64,000 bases of DNA from Enoplolaimus lenunculus. Lineage: Eukaryota > Nematoda > Enoplea > Enoplida > Thoracostomopsidae. Each line of letters opens with the position of its first letter. Position 1 is the first letter of the stretch. The DNA lies in the NCBI GenBank assembly GCA_030248215.1, contig JASANG010002182.1, positions 1 to 64,000 of the forward strand. The letters run 5' to 3'. The notes under the pieces are model-generated. The model was given only the letters and a program-made list of their open reading frames with translations, had not been told where the DNA came from and searched no databases. The position numbers and the translations under genes were made by a program. This document shows positions 46,029 through 58,082 of the stretch, piece after piece.

Positions 46029-47820
46029 CGTTTATTGCTACAAAATTAGACGTGAGATTAAGAAATTGAAACCAAGACTTTTCGTCGTTTTTTTGCCTAA
46101 ACTGACTGTTCCTGTAATAATTTGAGTGTCGCTCAAACGTTCAATTTTGCAACTTGACTCGTTCAAAACCGACTTTTATCAAATCGAGTCAAAGCGGCTT
46201 TTTTTCAAACAACAAACAAGCCAGAAAACGGTTTTAAATTGACCGAAATCTGGCCGTCGAAATAGATTAAACCGTTTTCACCTTCAACTCAAAGACATTC
46301 ACTCAGATGCTCAGAAAACTTTGGCTAAAGTTGACTCTGCACTCGAAAGCTTTCAGAGGCTTTAATGCACAGAACAGTTGGCAGATGATAAAAACTGGCT
46401 AAAAGTCATGCGAACCTGCGAAAAACGGGCAAGTTTGTAGAAGTTACAATAAACCCGTGGACTCTGTATCGCTGTTAAATTTGGTTCAACTCTGCGATTA
46501 ATTCCGAATCTTAGCCAGAAGTCCAGAACAACTCTGTCTCTGTCTTTGAAAATTTCGGCATCACCATTAGACGAACTGTAAGACTTTCCGAAATTTCGGG
46601 CCGCTAACATTCAACTCTACTCGTTGCTGCTTCTGGATCCCTCACTTACGGTACCACAAATCAGTTGAAAATTTTAAAAATATACCATTGTATAAATTTA
46701 GCGTCACGTTTATTAACGTACTAAAATACTTCGAGTAAAAATTAAATTAAACTTTGAGGAATTAACAAAAATGATATTTCAAATTCATTTTTGTTGTTTT
46801 TCTTTTAGTGCTCAACTCGTTAAAATAAGTACCACTTTTGTGAATTATTTATATTTTATCAAAATAAGATTGGTGTAAACGTAGTAGTTTGCCATCGTTG
46901 GTTATCTTCGTAAAAATCCTCATGCTATAAACCCTTTTTAATTATATTTTTATAATTTTTGTGACGCTGATAAATATAGCTTACATCTAACTACCCACTA
47001 CCAGTGGCGAAAAATGTATAGAACACGGCCGTAACAGCCGCATTAGCATATTTCTAAGCAAGGGCGTAGGTAAGGGGGGCAGGGGGGCCATGGCCCCCCA
47101 ATGATTTTGAAAAAATTTTATTTTTGAATGAATTGAAACTAGGATGCCCTGTGCGTTTCACTCTCACAAACTAATTGAGGTTTTCCTATTAACTGAACCG
47201 AGATTGATTTAGTGGTATATGTACCAAAATTTTTTTCTCACGCGTTGTTGTGTGTAGGGACTGTTTTCGTACCGTGTATTTTGATCAAAACTATTGTATA
47301 ATCAACGCACGCAGTATTGTGAGTTTCATTGATTATCGCTGTTTACAAATAACGGCAATTCGTTTCATTATCCTGGATCAGGTAACGGTGATTTTTCATC
47401 TAAAAAGACATTAACATTTTTAAACTATGTTAGGTAGTAATCGGCATCGGATATTTTTTTATAACCCGATATCCAGCAATTTTTACCGGATATTCGGATT
47501 CCCTTATTAAATTTCTATTTCAGATAAACGAAACATTTGGTTTAGAAGATTGCTACTGACTAGTAAATACTTGCGTTGACCACCTGAACGAGCATTGCCG
47601 ACAGAAGCCGCCCTCCAAACCAGCCAATTGGGGTGGGGGCGACCCTAAGTGGTCTCCATTTTGGCAAACTGAAAAATTTTCGCTGACCACGAAGTTATAG
47701 AGTTGTAAGTCATTTTATTAGGGTCCCTTTTGGACCTGTTTGGGGGGTCGAATATTTTAACACCGGCCCTGTGAATGAGTTGATTTGGTTTGTCTCCGTC
47801 AGATTTCAACCACTGCAATA
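46029..47820. other. Gene-free stretch, decayed repeats
   Basis: 47040-47100 is G-rich (GGGCGTAGGTAAGG) and may be the end of another element. 47655-47750 matches 27780-27900. No gene. Confidence 0.4.
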
Positions 47821-48029
47821 CACAGCAAAAAATTGAGAGTCAAATTGACTCTCTCCGACATAGGCTCTACGGGACTACACAAACTGAGTCAAATTCGAAT
47901 TCGCCAGAGTCAAACGTGCCACTCAGTGAGTCAAATTGGACTCGGGCGGAGTCGAATTTGACTCATTTTGTGTAGTCCCATAGAGCCTATTTCGGAGAGA
48001 GTTAATTTGACTCACCATTTTTTGCAGTG
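47821..48029. mobile_element. MITE, CACTGCAAAAAATGGTGAGTC family, copy 3, TA TSD
   Basis: CACAGCAAAAAATTGAGAGTC at left, CTCACCATTTTTTGCAGTG at right, TA on both flanks. Confidence 0.82.
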
Positions 48030-48148
48030 TAGAGATTCTATCGAATGTCACCTTCCCTCGAATAATATACACATGAAACGTTTTACGTTCCAAAAGGAAA
48101 AAAACCACATTCAAATATACTTAAGCTTTTAATCGTACCAACATCAGC

Positions 48149-48270
48149 CCATGTTACATTTAGTCTTGCCCCGCTGGCTGGTTTTCCGCAAGACCGCAGT
48201 AGAGTAGGCTTAAATGTTCAGAATATTTTTGTGTTTAGGCTTAATCTAAAGCTTGTCTTAGGCTTTTAGA
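48149..48270 (+). mobile_element. GGCC/TTAGGC MITE remnant
   Basis: Left end GCCCATGTTACATTTAG, GACCGCAGTAGAGTAGGC and a few TTAGGC-like units; no right end. Confidence 0.5.
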
Positions 48271-48414
48271 ATTTCGATTCAAAACGAGATCCGATTACAA
48301 TTCCGATTGTACAATCAATCGGAATTGGAATTTTGCAATTTGCATTTAATCATACGTTGGTTGCTTAAAAATTCTCTATGCAAAGTTACTATCTATATGC
48401 ACGACGGCCGACTA

Positions 48415-48575
48415 CACTGTAAATTCCAATGAATTGATTAATCAATTCACCTAGCGAGTTGGTTATTCTTGAATTAATATCATTAAACATCAACTCACTC
48501 TTAGTTAAGTTGATTCTCTACTCTGAGTTGAGTTGACTGTGGGTGAGTTGATTAATTAACTCAATTTTGTAATTT
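48415..48575. mobile_element. CACTGTAAAT-family MITE, right end lost
   Basis: CACTGTAAATTCCAATGAATTG at left, preceded by TA; broken off after GATTAATTAACTC. Confidence 0.7.
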
Positions 48576-49464
48576 TCGAAACATAAGTCAACTGTTTTCT
48601 TCGTATATAAGCTGTCGATGGTTTCGAACCCTGTTTCAAGACAAGTTCCAATTCATGTTTTATTGCATTAACGACTATTGTACATATTCTCAAATACGTA
48701 TAGCACCCATTACCAATTAGTGGTAGGTTTTCAAACGGACGAACTCAACGGACAAATTTGGTATTTTTTTCAACCGGACAAGGTATACTAATCATCATGT
48801 CAGTCTTAATTTGTTTCTGGTTCCATTTTCCGGTCACGAAAACGTCCGTTTAGAATGATTGAAATTGTGTAGTCGCACGCCTGAGCTTTGAATAGAACGA
48901 GTTTGATTTATAAAATTGATGTTGTTTATGTGATTATGAGAACACAATTTGATTACATTTAATAATTGTTCACAATTACAGCTATCAATCGAATAGGGCA
49001 AGCTTCAAGCTGCTATCAGCGTAGACCCCGCAAGGTTAAGGCCGTATAAGTACCGTCTGTTTTCAGTAGCGGATCCATGAATTTCGGACGCGAGGGTGGG
49101 GTGGTAAATGTTATGCAACGCCAAAAATTGTAACGTAGGGACCTTATCATTTTATCACAAAAAATTTTTGAAAGTACGACCAACCGCTACCTTTTGGATC
49201 CGCTAGTGTCTGTTTTTTTGAATAATCATTCGCACTAAAAATTGTCACAATTTAGTTGAATTTTATCTCAGCTTGTTTTTTTCGATTAACAATTTAATTT
49301 GTTGTATTGCTTTCAAGGGTAGAAACAAATCATGTAAGTAGTCTACGTATCTACTGTATAACCACAAAATATCATTTGCTTGTGACTCGGGCAATTCTTC
49401 CAAGCATTTTGTTACAGAATAATCGTTAAATATTTGCTAATTTCAATTTTAAAGAATCAATCTT
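48576..49464. other. Gene-free stretch with one palindromic element
   Basis: 49070-49208 is a copy of the GGATCC/ACCATTTT palindromic family (GCGGATCCATGAATTTCGGACG to TTTTGGATCCGCTAGTG). No gene. Confidence 0.45.
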
Positions 49465-49711
49465 TTAGTTGTTTATTGGTACTTTCCCGACTAATATCAA
49501 TTGCTCGGTATGAAGGACCCTGAAAGCACGGGCGTCTCCAGTCGGGGGGCACTGCAGGGCCGTGTCATGACCGGTGTCCCCCTGACTCGGTCTAAAAGCA
49601 AAACAATCTTGAGTTGCAATCATAGGGTCGCCGCAAAAGTATTCGGTGCCTTGCCCGAACATAATTTTCAGCGGACACTCCTGCGTCAAAGTGATCTGAG
49701 CATCAAAATAC
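49465..49711 (-). CDS. Possible terminal coding exon, product unknown
   Basis: On the minus strand, after GATGCTCAG (a possible splice acceptor), an open frame runs about 80 codons to a TAA. It is clearly GC-richer than its surroundings. The peptide begins ITLTQECPLKIMFGQG and contains four further Cys spread over about 50 residues, as in small secreted domains. I recognise no family. No upstream exon was found, and a repeat-derived origin for the GC-rich part is possible. Weak call. Confidence 0.22.
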
Positions 49712-49991
49712 GAGACTTGTATATTTTCACAACTTTTAATACAAAACAAGCCGTCTTTGAAGATAGATCGCTAGACTTAAGCTGTTTAAATATTTATTTC
49801 CTTTGAAGGCAAACACATACATGAACACACACATACGGCATATTACAACTGTGACATTTGCCAGATGCCTTGAAAACTTTTTGTATAATTTTCAAATTTT
49901 AAAAATTGATTAATTTTACCATTATTTTTTAATACCTTTTGCTTGGTTTGTAGTAGTAAGCTCGAGTTTCGGCAACTTAACAAAATACGCA

Positions 49992-50285
49992 GACGCGGAT
50001 CCAAAAATTTCTGACGACGACCGGAGCGGGCGGCTGACAAATGTTATGAAACGCAAACATTGTACGGTAGGTCCGTTATCATTTTATCACCAAAAAATTT
50101 TGTCAGAGGAGACGAAACATTGTACGATAGGAACCGTACGATTTTGTCACAAAAAATTCTGAATTAAAAAATTTTACAAAAAATTTTCTGAGAAAAATTG
50201 TAGCGCAGGGATTTTACCATTTTAACACAAAAAAGTTTCTCATTGGGTGCGTACGTTCTCCGCCCCCCCCTCAAGATCCGCTATT
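49992..50285. repeat. Palindromic GGATCC/ACCATTTT element, copy 5
   Basis: GCGGATCCAAAAATTTCTGACG at left, CCCCCTCAAGATCCGCTATTGG at right, with repeated CATTTTATCACC and AAAATTTTGTC blocks. Ends about 390 bp before the receptor start. Confidence 0.7.
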
Positions 50286-50671
50286 GGTAATACGTTACCT
50301 ATTTTGTCAAAAAATACGACAGGTAAACTTTTTTAAGCACCACAAAACAGAACCGGAAATATGTTTGATTTTGAGGTAACAGAATTTGCTATCAGTTCAG
50401 AGTATTAACATGAGCACAGCCAAGATTTCGGTTTGGAGAGACTGGTGCCAATTGTAAATGTGTTTGTCAGCCAATTTGTCAAATCTGACACTTAACAAAA
50501 ATAAACTATTCAACGTATTATTGCAGCTGATATTTCGTTATCGCAATTTAGGTAACGTTCTGGCAACCCAGAAACCCAAAGAATTACCACTGCCTATATT
50601 ACTTTTAATTATAGAATAGTACAAAAATCAATGTAAATTTTGAAATTTCAAATAGTATTAATCCTATAATT
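50286..50671. other. Upstream region of the plus-strand receptor
   Basis: AT-rich, no repeat recognised. TCAAATAG just before the start codon (about 50646-50654) could be a splice acceptor for an untranslated leader exon, but nothing upstream confirms it. No clear TATA element or initiator was identified. Confidence 0.3.
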
Positions 50672-52252
50672 ATGGTTTTGGATTCGAGTTCAACTGGTCT
50701 ATTGGCAAACAACGGGACCACAATTGGTGACCCAGGACTCCAGGGACAATTTGGAAGTATACTTCACGTTGATCCAACACCAATCCTGTTACTTAACAAC
50801 GAAGCGACCGGGACACCTGGCTCCGGTCTGCTACTCAACCGAACAGATACGAATATGGTCAATCCGACTCCTTGCCATAATAAAGAAGAATATTTAGAAG
50901 AAAAATATATTCTAATCGTATGTGTCGGGTCAACCATTGCGGCGATTGGTGTACTGAACAGTGTCATTTTGGTCGCATTATTTTTAGGCAAACGCCAATT
51001 TCGCAACAGCCACGCGTTGTTTCTTGGAGCACTTGCGTGTTTAGACTGTTTCACTTGTGTTACATATTTAAGTTTGTTTGCAACTGAAATTTTGTACGAT
51101 TATTATCACGATTATACGCTGTATTTATGGTGGCATCGCTATGTTAAGCCAATGTTTACAGCGTCTCGTATATTCGGAACTGCGTCAACGTATATGATCA
51201 TTGCTGCAAGCTTTGAACGCTTTTTAGCTGTTTCAAGAGTGTCCCGAGGTGCCCGGTGTACCCAGCAAGGTCGAACAATTGCAATTGTTTGCGTTTTAGC
51301 GTTCGCAGTTCTATCGCGAATTAGCATTTATTTCGAGTTCGTTGTCGTTGAAAATGCCAATTGCTCGGGTACTTTTGAATTTGTCAAGTTGGATTTGGCC
51401 GATTGGCTTAAACGCAACGTTGAATATCAGCGATATTACAAAATATGGTTTAATAATATTGTACACATTTTGTTACCGTTTATTCTGTTGTTATGTTTGA
51501 ATATTTTAATAACGATTAAGTTACGCAGTGCTCTTCGAGTTCCGCCTGTCGGATCATCGATTACTGATCATGGGAACAAATTGCAGCATCAGCAACAACA
51601 ACGACAACAACAACAACAACAACAACAACAAAAACAACAACAGCAAAAAGAACCAACACAACAGCAACGACAGGCAGAAATATTGCGAAGTCAAAGTGTC
51701 CAAATGCAAGATACACGCGCAGCAAAACAATCGCTAAAATCAGCAACTCAGTCGCTAATTGCAATTGTTACTAGCTATCTCATTTTAAACATTTTAGGAT
51801 TTACAATAACATTACTTGAACATATTAATATGGCGTTACTGCGCTCCCATATGAAAATATATTCGTTCGCATCTGATGTTATAACGCTACTTCATGTGAT
51901 TTCGGCCACGGTTCGAATTGTGATCTATTATGCGTGCAATCAGCAAATACGGTACGGGTTGCACGATATGATTGCAAGTGCAATTCGAAAATTGCTTTTG
52001 TGTTGCAGGTGTTGCGGCGGTACGAATCCTGTCCCTCAAAATGGACCTCGTAAAGACGGACCAGGAACGACTGCTATGTCGTCTGTGATGATCACGGAGC
52101 CTAGTAGTCCTGATGGGATGCAAGTGAGAGCGGATAGTTCAAAAGGTGCCGCTGGACTACGAGTTATGGTTAAAACTTATGGCACCGGAGTTTCAGAAGC
52201 AAATAATAATTATAATAATAATAACAATAATAATAATAACAATAATAATAAC

Positions 52253-52288
<36 letters not shown>

Positions 52289-54229
52289 CTAGCGAATTCG
52301 GACAATTTACCTGCAGTTACAGTACCTGTTTGCAGTTGTCAAACTGTTAAATACACTGACGATGGGTATATTTCGGTTCCGGTTGCAGAAAAATGTGAGT
52401 TACTTCGCGACAACGAAGAAATAAATTGTTGTGACGCAAAACAGTATCCGCAATTTTCGGTTCCTGTTGGACAGTTCCGGTACAATACCGGAACAGCGAT
52501 GTCAGATTGCGAAAGTGCGCATCCGCTAATCGCTAGATCGTACATCCGGGCGGAAGAACCGCCACCAGCTTATTGTACCCTTGGCGAACGAAGCGGAAGC
52601 GAGCCCGAAGGCTACGATAGTAGTGCTGTAACTTTGTCTCGCAAAACCGATCAACCACAAAACTGGGCCGGATACGAAAGGCCGGGAATTTTAGAACAAC
52701 GAATTTGTGACAGATGTCAATTAATCAACTGTTCAGCGATGCCCAATGACCAGTTGAGCGAACCATTTCTGCTCGGGTTTCAATCCAAAAAGCCTAATCC
52801 GGATATTTTTAGTTCAACTGCGCCACGTTTGACAACGAATTCAACAATCCAAAGATCTTCTGTCGGATATCCAGTTCCCACCGGTGGAATAGAACCAGGG
52901 GGTATGAGCGACTCTGAGCAAGACTCAACCTTAACGAATATCGGACATAACCACCAAGCGACAGCGGCATATGTTGTTGGTACCTTTCAACAGCGATTAC
53001 AACCACGTCAACGAACCTTAAACCATCAAATGAGTTCAAAATCCGCTGACGAATGCACCGCGTATGTGCCGTTTGAACCGAATTTCAATTTCAACCGCAC
53101 TGCTTACAATACGACCCAACTGGCAAACAGAAAATATTCCGACCCTCGCCAGCTTGAACTCCAAGAACTGCGACACTCACAACCTGAACCTGGCCATATT
53201 CACCATATTCCTTCTAGTCAGCGCGACATTGAGCACAACTCAAACTGGCTAGAACGATGTTCGAGCGTCGAGCAGTTTTCGAACCATCAAAGACAACCGG
53301 GAGCCCCGTATGATTTGCCAACGGCGAGACCACCGATAACTCAATTTTTTGGATGCGTCAATTATTCGCCAAGCGCAACAGGAGTTGGGCACAACAACAA
53401 TAATAATGCTATTGCACATAGAATTGCTCAAATTGCAGGCTGCAGTACGGTAGACTACGATGCAGTTACGTATACGCATAGGCGAGCTGATAATGAAAAT
53501 ATAGCGTATAAGCAATCAGAGTTGTATCATAATTCTAACTTAGTAAATACGCATAAACCGCAGTATAATAATACAATTGACACCTTTAATCACAAGGAAC
53601 CGTATTATATCGATAATAAATTACAAACAGTACCGTATCCCAAGGAAATTTTGACACATGACTTACAGTATTCGGGTCAAAAATTTGACACCACTGGACA
53701 GCCAAACAGTTTCAATATGAGTGTCCCTGGAAATCAACCAATCGGCTACAGACAAGAACGTCAAAATTTACCCGGAGTTCCGAGCAAAACTACGTCGAGT
53801 AACGCTTGCCAACACGCAAATTTAAACCACTCGGCACGTATTCAACGAACACATGAGTTTCAACAAGGGTCGACCTCGGCTCAAGGACCATTGAAGGTCT
53901 TTACTGGTTGCGGTCGTGGCGAAACTGTATCCAAGTCCGTGGAAGTAACAGCTGACACTTTGGCGTTAAGAACCAAGACTTCGCCACCAACATCAACGTC
54001 TGGCGCTATGGCAACACCGAAACCTGTGGCGGTAGGATCAAAGACGATCGGTGAAACATCAAACGCGGTCGCGGCAACTACACCAATATCAGCTGCAAAC
54101 GGACAAACGGTAATGTTCGCCACAAACGAGTCATCTCATAGCAGTGAAGACGGCGTCAACAGTGGATTTCAATTGTGGGAATCTTTGGATTTAAGCGATG
54201 ATTTTCAACCTTCAACCAGGGTTTAGCAA
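50672..54229 (+). CDS. Class A (rhodopsin-like) orphan GPCR, peptide-receptor type, 1,184 residues
   Basis: A seven-helix plasma-membrane receptor, probably for a neuropeptide; ligand unknown. The ~75-residue outside N-terminus has N-glycosylation sites (NGT, NRT). TM1 ~79-106 with GVLN, TM2 ~112-140 with LACLD, TM3 ~160-187 ending ERF where most class A receptors have DRY, TM4 ~201-226, TM5 ~258-286, TM6 ~357-383 without CWxP, TM7 ~395-420 with TVRIVIYY where NPxxY is usual. YLWWHRYVKPMF before TM3 recalls nematode orphan peptide receptors. Loop 3 has a poly-Gln tract (51588-51665). The ~740-residue tail is exceptionally long, with a poly-Asn tract (52202-52286). The whole coding region is one exon. 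The first Met gives a sensible N-terminus, but no other start evidence exists. Family level is secure; subfamily is inferred. Confidence 0.88.
51588..51665 (+). repeat. CAA microsatellite encoding poly-Gln in loop 3
   Basis: Mostly CAA codons with a few CGA, AAA and CAG, encoding about 20 Gln interrupted by Arg and Lys. In frame, between TM5 and TM6. Confidence 0.9.
52202..52286 (+). repeat. AAT/AAC microsatellite encoding poly-Asn in the receptor tail
   Basis: About 28 consecutive codons, nearly all AAT or AAC, with one Tyr. In frame. Confidence 0.9.
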
Positions 54230-54423
54230 ATTTGTCAATTCGAACGTTAGGCTTGAACTGGACAACGGAATTTTACATGGTAAAATTTAGTAAATTTTAA
54301 CAACAACAGGTTGCTCAAAACAATTTGGATGTTATACAAGATTATTTCCGTCTGTCAAATTTACACTAAAATGTCCCTAAGTTTTAAATTAAGCCGGTGA
54401 TAAATACGCAAAATGTTGCAGTA
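54230..54423. other. 3' flank of the plus-strand receptor
   Basis: AT-rich, no AATAAA seen here. The next repeat starts at 54424; AATAAA occurs only further on (54915, 55122), so the polyadenylation site is uncertain. Confidence 0.3.
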
Positions 54424-54778
54424 CTGTAGTGACCTGAATAAGAGGGCGGGACTGACATATATTTGGCCAATCGAGAAGATACTCCCCCTGTTATCCGGTT
54501 ACGGACTGTTATTTATTTTTAACCCACGCTCGGCTACCGTTCGTTACTGATATATCTGGTATTACAACTATCTGTGGAATTTGACGATTATTTGTCTTGT
54601 ATCAAAAGCTTGAGCAACAATGCAAGGTTCGAAATGTATCTTCAAAACTTAAGCATGAAGTTTCGAGCTCAAGTTTATGTGATCCTGGAGCCATTTATGC
54701 GCTACAATCAAGGATAATTTACATTTATGAACTCTAGGATTTAGGGATTTTATCCGCTTACTGACTCGGTCACTACAG
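54424..54778. mobile_element. CTGTATTGACCCGAATAAGAG TIR element, shorter inverted copy
   Basis: CTGTAGTGACCTGAATAAGAG at left, TCGGTCACTACAG at right, TA on each side. 355 bp; internal order is inverted relative to 43626-44078 and part is missing. Confidence 0.8.
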
Positions 54779-55158
54779 TAGAATATCAGAACTATAATTC
54801 AGCTAGACGGACTTTATTGCTAAAGGCGTCTATTTACCGCATCAGATTGAACAAGATCATTGAAAAGTGCGCTATAGAAATATATTAATATGAATGCTAT
54901 ACCAAGTATAACCTAATAAATATTTTATAAAAATTAATTATACGGTGGGGTAACCGACAATTGAAATTTTCAATTTTTATGCGAGGGTCTTAGGGGTATA
55001 TCTTACCCCGGAATGGTAACTACCAAAGTATTCACTTGAAAGAGTACCAGAACCTAATTAACCTTCTTGTACTCGTTAGTATAAAATTATCTAAATATTT
55101 ATATAAATATTGTATTGTAGTAAAATAAATATCTGGTATACGAAACGTATGAATGTTT
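54779..55158. other. Gene-free stretch, nothing recognised
   Basis: AT-rich DNA without a credible frame. Confidence 0.35.
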
Positions 55159-55415
55159 GGTCAATGTAAAGAACACAGGCGGAACAGTATTATAAGCATA
55201 TTCGTAAGCCTAAGCCTAAGCCTAAACCTAAGCGCAAAAATGAGCATTGTCCTAAGCCTAAGCCTAAGTCTATGCCTAAACGTAAGAATGACAACATTCC
55301 TCAGCCTAAGCCTAAGCCTAAGCTTAAGCCAAGCACAAAAAATTAGTCTAAAGCTTAAGCTTACTCTATTGCAGTCCCACAGAAAAACGTTCCGCTCCTG
55401 ATCTTTACATTGGCC
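55159..55415 (-). mobile_element. GGCC/TTAGGC MITE, type A, partial TSD
   Basis: GGTCAATGTAAAGAACACAGGCGG at left, CTCCTGATCTTTACATTGGCC at right. Flanks GAATGTTT and GAACGCTT agree at 6 of 8. Confidence 0.85.
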
Positions 55416-55738
55416 GAACGCTTTATCAAATAAACGTTCGTGATCACTCGGCGTAAACTGCATATGTCAGCAAAAACAATATCTTATGTCGGCTTGAGCT
55501 GAAAAGAGTAGCAGATGAAGCGTTAGCGCCTGAACGTCACCAACTAATTATTCAAACAGAAATTCTATTTCCTAAATGACGAATATTTCTAATTAAACCG
55601 CATTACTTGCAGCTGAAAATATATACGAAACCAGCGGAAACAAAAACCCGGTCACTTCATACACGAAAAAGTATGTCGCATCGTCTGAATGACTATTTTT
55701 GGCAATACTTAGCCACAGGATCAAACCATTAAACAAGT

Positions 55739-55917
55739 GGCCGATGTTTACTTTAAAAGGCGCCAAGGTTTCTGGTGGGTCTAGAAAAGACTACGTTTAG
55801 TTCGTAGATTACATTTTTGGCTTAGGCTTAGGAACACACTTTTGGAAGGCTTAGACTTACAAGTAGGCTTAGCAATACGCTTGATCTACTGTTACGCCTC
55901 GCAAAGTAAAATTGGCC
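55739..55917 (+). mobile_element. GGCC/TTAGGC MITE, type C, TSD
   Basis: GGCCGATGTTTACTTTAAAAGGCG at left, GCAAAGTAAAATTGGCC at right. Flanks AAACAAGT (55731-55738) and AAATAAGT (55918-55925) agree at 7 of 8. Confidence 0.85.
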
Positions 55918-55925
55918 AAATAAGT

Positions 55926-56654
55926 CGTTAATAAAATCATAAACCACTTGAATACAACTTATCAGAACTGTCCAGTGCTTATGTACCCAAGAACTCTCTG
56001 GAAAAATAAAAAAACACCTTTTTGCAGCGAAAATTTGGTTCACAAAATTCTCATCGACAGCTTCAAATTATTTACCTGTTGGACTGTGGCTTGGGACGTC
56101 CGGTGTTACATTGTAAGTCGGACTTCTGTGCATGTTCACCCGGATAATACACACTAGTGCACAGAGGTTTTAGCCGGAACCAATGTTCTTTTTTTCATTT
56201 TTTACGAGAAGGGAGGTAAAAATGAAAAAACATTCTTTAAAAGTATAATTTGCAACTAAATATGATACAAAATAACGTTATTTGCAACGCACTAAACGGT
56301 AGTTGACAGAAATGTACCGGTATGGCTACCGGGACTAGTAACCGATAAGAGCGAAAATTGCCGCATATGAATCAATAAATTGATTGTCGAATTGAAGATT
56401 TGCCATGTGATTTAATGTAAAACTACGCCTGACGTCTCGTTTGGTTCGGTCGCAATGCTTCGTCGACGGGTTTGGCCAAAATTAAGGGCCCCCAAATTTG
56501 AAAGCTTATTTTAACTGAACGAGTGAACACAACGTCTAAAGTTCAACATCGTTTCGCTCGCGAGGTTTAAGCAATTGAGAGACTCGATGATAGAGAGAAC
56601 TCAAAAATTTTCCTGCAATTTACTATATATACCGACAAAACAGTTTTCTTTACT
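55926..56654. other. Gene-free stretch, nothing recognised
   Basis: No credible coding frame or repeat. Confidence 0.35.
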
Positions 56655-56662
56655 GCTATAAC

Positions 56663-56872
56663 AGATCATGTATAGAACAGGGTTGGAACGTTTTCTTGCC
56701 GGACTACAATAGAGTAAGTTTAAGGTTTAGACTAATTTTTTGCTTAGGCTTAGGCTTAGGAATAAACTCTTTCTTACGCTTACGCTTAGGCTGAGGCGTA
56801 GGCTTAGGCTTAGGTATAGGCCCAGTTTCACGCTTACTATATACTGTTCTGGCCCTGTTCTATACATTGGCC
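56663..56872 (+). mobile_element. GGCC/TTAGGC MITE, type B, perfect 8-bp TSD
   Basis: TSD GCTATAAC at 56655-56662 and 56873-56880. Left end AGATCATGTATAGAACAGGG, right end GGCCCTGTTCTATACATTGGCC. Confidence 0.95.
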
Positions 56873-56880
56873 GCTATAAC

Positions 56881-57731
56881 TAATATGCAATCCCTTTTAG
56901 GGTTCAAAAATATATTTTGCCAAAAAGATAGACACTATAAACCATTCGATGTATCTAGCGGAGAAGTATCGAATGGTGTTGAATAAGCCGCAATCAGAAG
57001 TCTGGCTAACGAGTTATTGTCAAATAATCAATTTGGCAACGACCCATGATCGCTGACAACCTCGTTAAGCAGACTTCTGATTGCAAAATATTTCAATCCA
57101 CTCCACTCAGCTGTGCAAACAGCGTCGCCTGGGATACAAATTGTCTAATTCCTTGACAAAATTGTTTTTGTATTCCAAGAGAGGTATCTTGGGACCTTAA
57201 AAATAGAATTTTTCAAAAATTCAAATTTGGGCGTGTAATGATCAAGAGAGGACATCGAAAGCCAAATATGCAAAAATGTTCAAAATCCAACCATTTTTGT
57301 GCAAACAACAGCAGACTTTGACATCAGACACAGCAGGAATTTTATCTCTTTTTTTCTATTTTTTCCGGAAAAATAAAGAAAATTCATTCATTTTTTCCGA
57401 TCATAATTCTGCTACAAAAAACAACCTTGCTAGTGCTGACACGTCAAAAGGATATTACGTCGTGGTTTCGCTCCTTGTGTATATATATTCCCCGTGACTT
57501 TTTGAACTAAAATACATTTGATTACCTTTTTCAATCAGCCGATGAATCTTATATTTCGTTTTTGCTGCAACATTCGCATAAATTGTCTGTACAGATAAGG
57601 ATTCTGTTTTAGTTTTATTAATATAATATTGCACCGCCTATCAAACGGAAATTACCTTCTGGTTAACTGGTTATTCTTAACTGCGAAACAAGTTGAAAAA
57701 GCGTCAAGTGACCGCTGCGCTCAACGTATTG
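56881..57731. other. Gene-free stretch, nothing recognised
   Basis: No credible coding frame; short AT-rich frames only. Confidence 0.35.
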
Positions 57732-57912
57732 GGCCAATGTAAAGAACAGGAGCGGAACAGTATTATAAGCATATTTCTAAACCTAAGCATAAGCCTAAGC
57801 CTAAGCTTAAGCCTAAGCCCAAGCCTAAGCCAAGCAAAAATAATTAGTGTAAAGCTTAAGCTTACTCTATTGCAGTCCCACAGAAAAACGTCCATCCATT
57901 TTTACATGAGCC
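57732..57912 (-). mobile_element. GGCC/TTAGGC MITE, type A
   Basis: GGCCAATGTAAAGAACAGGAGCGG at left, AACGTCCATCCATTTTTACATGAGCC at right (slightly worn). Confidence 0.8.
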
Positions 57913-58082
57913 AAGTCTAAAACGGCTCGCTTTCAGAGAACGCTCCTGTCGAGTCACATTCCGTTATAATCAATTTTGAACAACTTTAGTTATTTTTCAA
58001 GGCATCGTCACAGTTTTTGATGTCAGAGCAACATTTGGTTTTGAATTTAAATAATTTCAGAATAGAAAATCATAAAACAATT

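Noticed and set aside
51528-51764. Asn- or Val-rich frames beside the receptor's loop 3
   Set aside because: Shifted and antisense readings of the CAA tract.
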